Shown here one piece after another: positions 4,932-5,064 of a stretch of DNA of 5,064 bases (the first letter of the stretch is position 1; every line of letters starts with the position of its first letter). The position numbers were made by a program, and so were the translations under genes. The DNA comes from Clostridia bacterium (GTDB lineage Bacteria > UBA6262 > WVXT01 > JAUXBS01). The stretch spans positions 1 to 5,064 of the forward strand of contig JAUXBS010000115.1 in the NCBI GenBank assembly GCA_030619245.1, given 5' to 3'. The notes under the pieces were generated by a model, which was not told where the DNA came from, ran no database searches, and saw only the letters and a list, made by a program, of their open reading frames with translations.

Positions 4932-5064
4932 ATGATAAAATTGCCGGAATTAGTCATCGGGGACCTGAAAATAAACCCCCCGTTCATTCAGGGAGGGATG
5001 AGTGTAAGGATTTCCGGGCCTAAACTCGCCTCCGCAGTTGCCAATGAAGGCGCCGTGGGCATTA
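4932..5064 (+). CDS. Nitronate monooxygenase / FabK-like FMN oxidoreductase, N-terminal part
   Basis: The first 44 codons of a gene that runs off the window end. The protein begins MIKLPELVIGDLKINPPFIQ, followed by GGMSVRISGPKLASAVANEG and AVGI. The I-Q-G-G-M turn after the first strand (residues 19-23) and the L-A-S-A-V-A-N-E-G helix (32-40) are characteristic of the 2-nitropropane dioxygenase/nitronate monooxygenase superfamily of FMN TIM barrels, which includes enoyl-ACP reductase II (FabK). The backbone near Q20-M23 would contact FMN. Cytoplasmic. The fragment is too short to choose between nitronate oxidation and FabK-type enoyl reduction. The start is supported by AGGA at 4918-4921 and by the beginning of family homology at about residue 8. 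It has its own promoter 214 bp downstream of the permease gene. Confidence 0.85.
   Translation, partial: MIKLPELVIGDLKINPPFIQGGMSVRISGPKLASAVANEGAVGI

Overview
The window is a piece of a bacterial chromosome with moderate GC. It holds four complete protein genes and two genes cut by the window edges. Shine-Dalgarno sites and sigma70-type promoters with 17-nt spacers mark it as bacterial. The gene set (exonuclease III, a TMTC-like GT-C/TPR membrane protein, a YbgC thioesterase, a GT39-type glycosyltransferase, a half-size permease and a nitronate monooxygenase/FabK-like flavoprotein) would suit an uncultured Gram-negative lineage such as Omnitrophota, Elusimicrobiota or Goldbacteria. That placement is an impression from protein style and not a demonstrated assignment.

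Layout, left to right. Positions 1-172 (+) are the C-terminus of an exonuclease III/AP endonuclease whose usual catalytic His of the SDHxPV motif reads Tyr. Convergent to it is a 587-residue gene (231-1994, -) with an N-terminal multi-membrane GT-C half and six C-terminal TPRs. A 143-bp divergent intergenic region (1995-2137) carries a promoter for each flanking gene. The leftward promoter sits so close to its ATG that the mRNA should be leaderless or nearly so. Next come a YbgC-type hotdog thioesterase (2138-2521, +) and, convergent 23 bp away, a GT39/PMT-like membrane glycosyltransferase (2545-4017, -). A second divergent region (4018-4195) leads into a half-size ArsP_1/DUF318-type permease (4196-4717, +). 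A 214-bp spacer with its own promoter precedes the start of a nitronate monooxygenase/FabK-like gene (4932 to the window end).

No multi-gene operon is visible. Neighbours are convergent or divergent, or, for the permease and flavoprotein genes, separated by a gap with its own promoter. The only functional theme shared by two genes is GT-C chemistry: both glycosyltransferase-like proteins would use lipid-linked sugars at the membrane and act on the periplasmic side. I see no CRISPR array, RNA gene, insertion sequence, phage gene or recognisable defence system. The observations most worth checking are the His-to-Tyr change in the exonuclease, the predicted leaderless TMTC-like mRNA with an inverted repeat over its -35 box, and the apparent loss of the YRPL segment in the first periplasmic loop of that protein.
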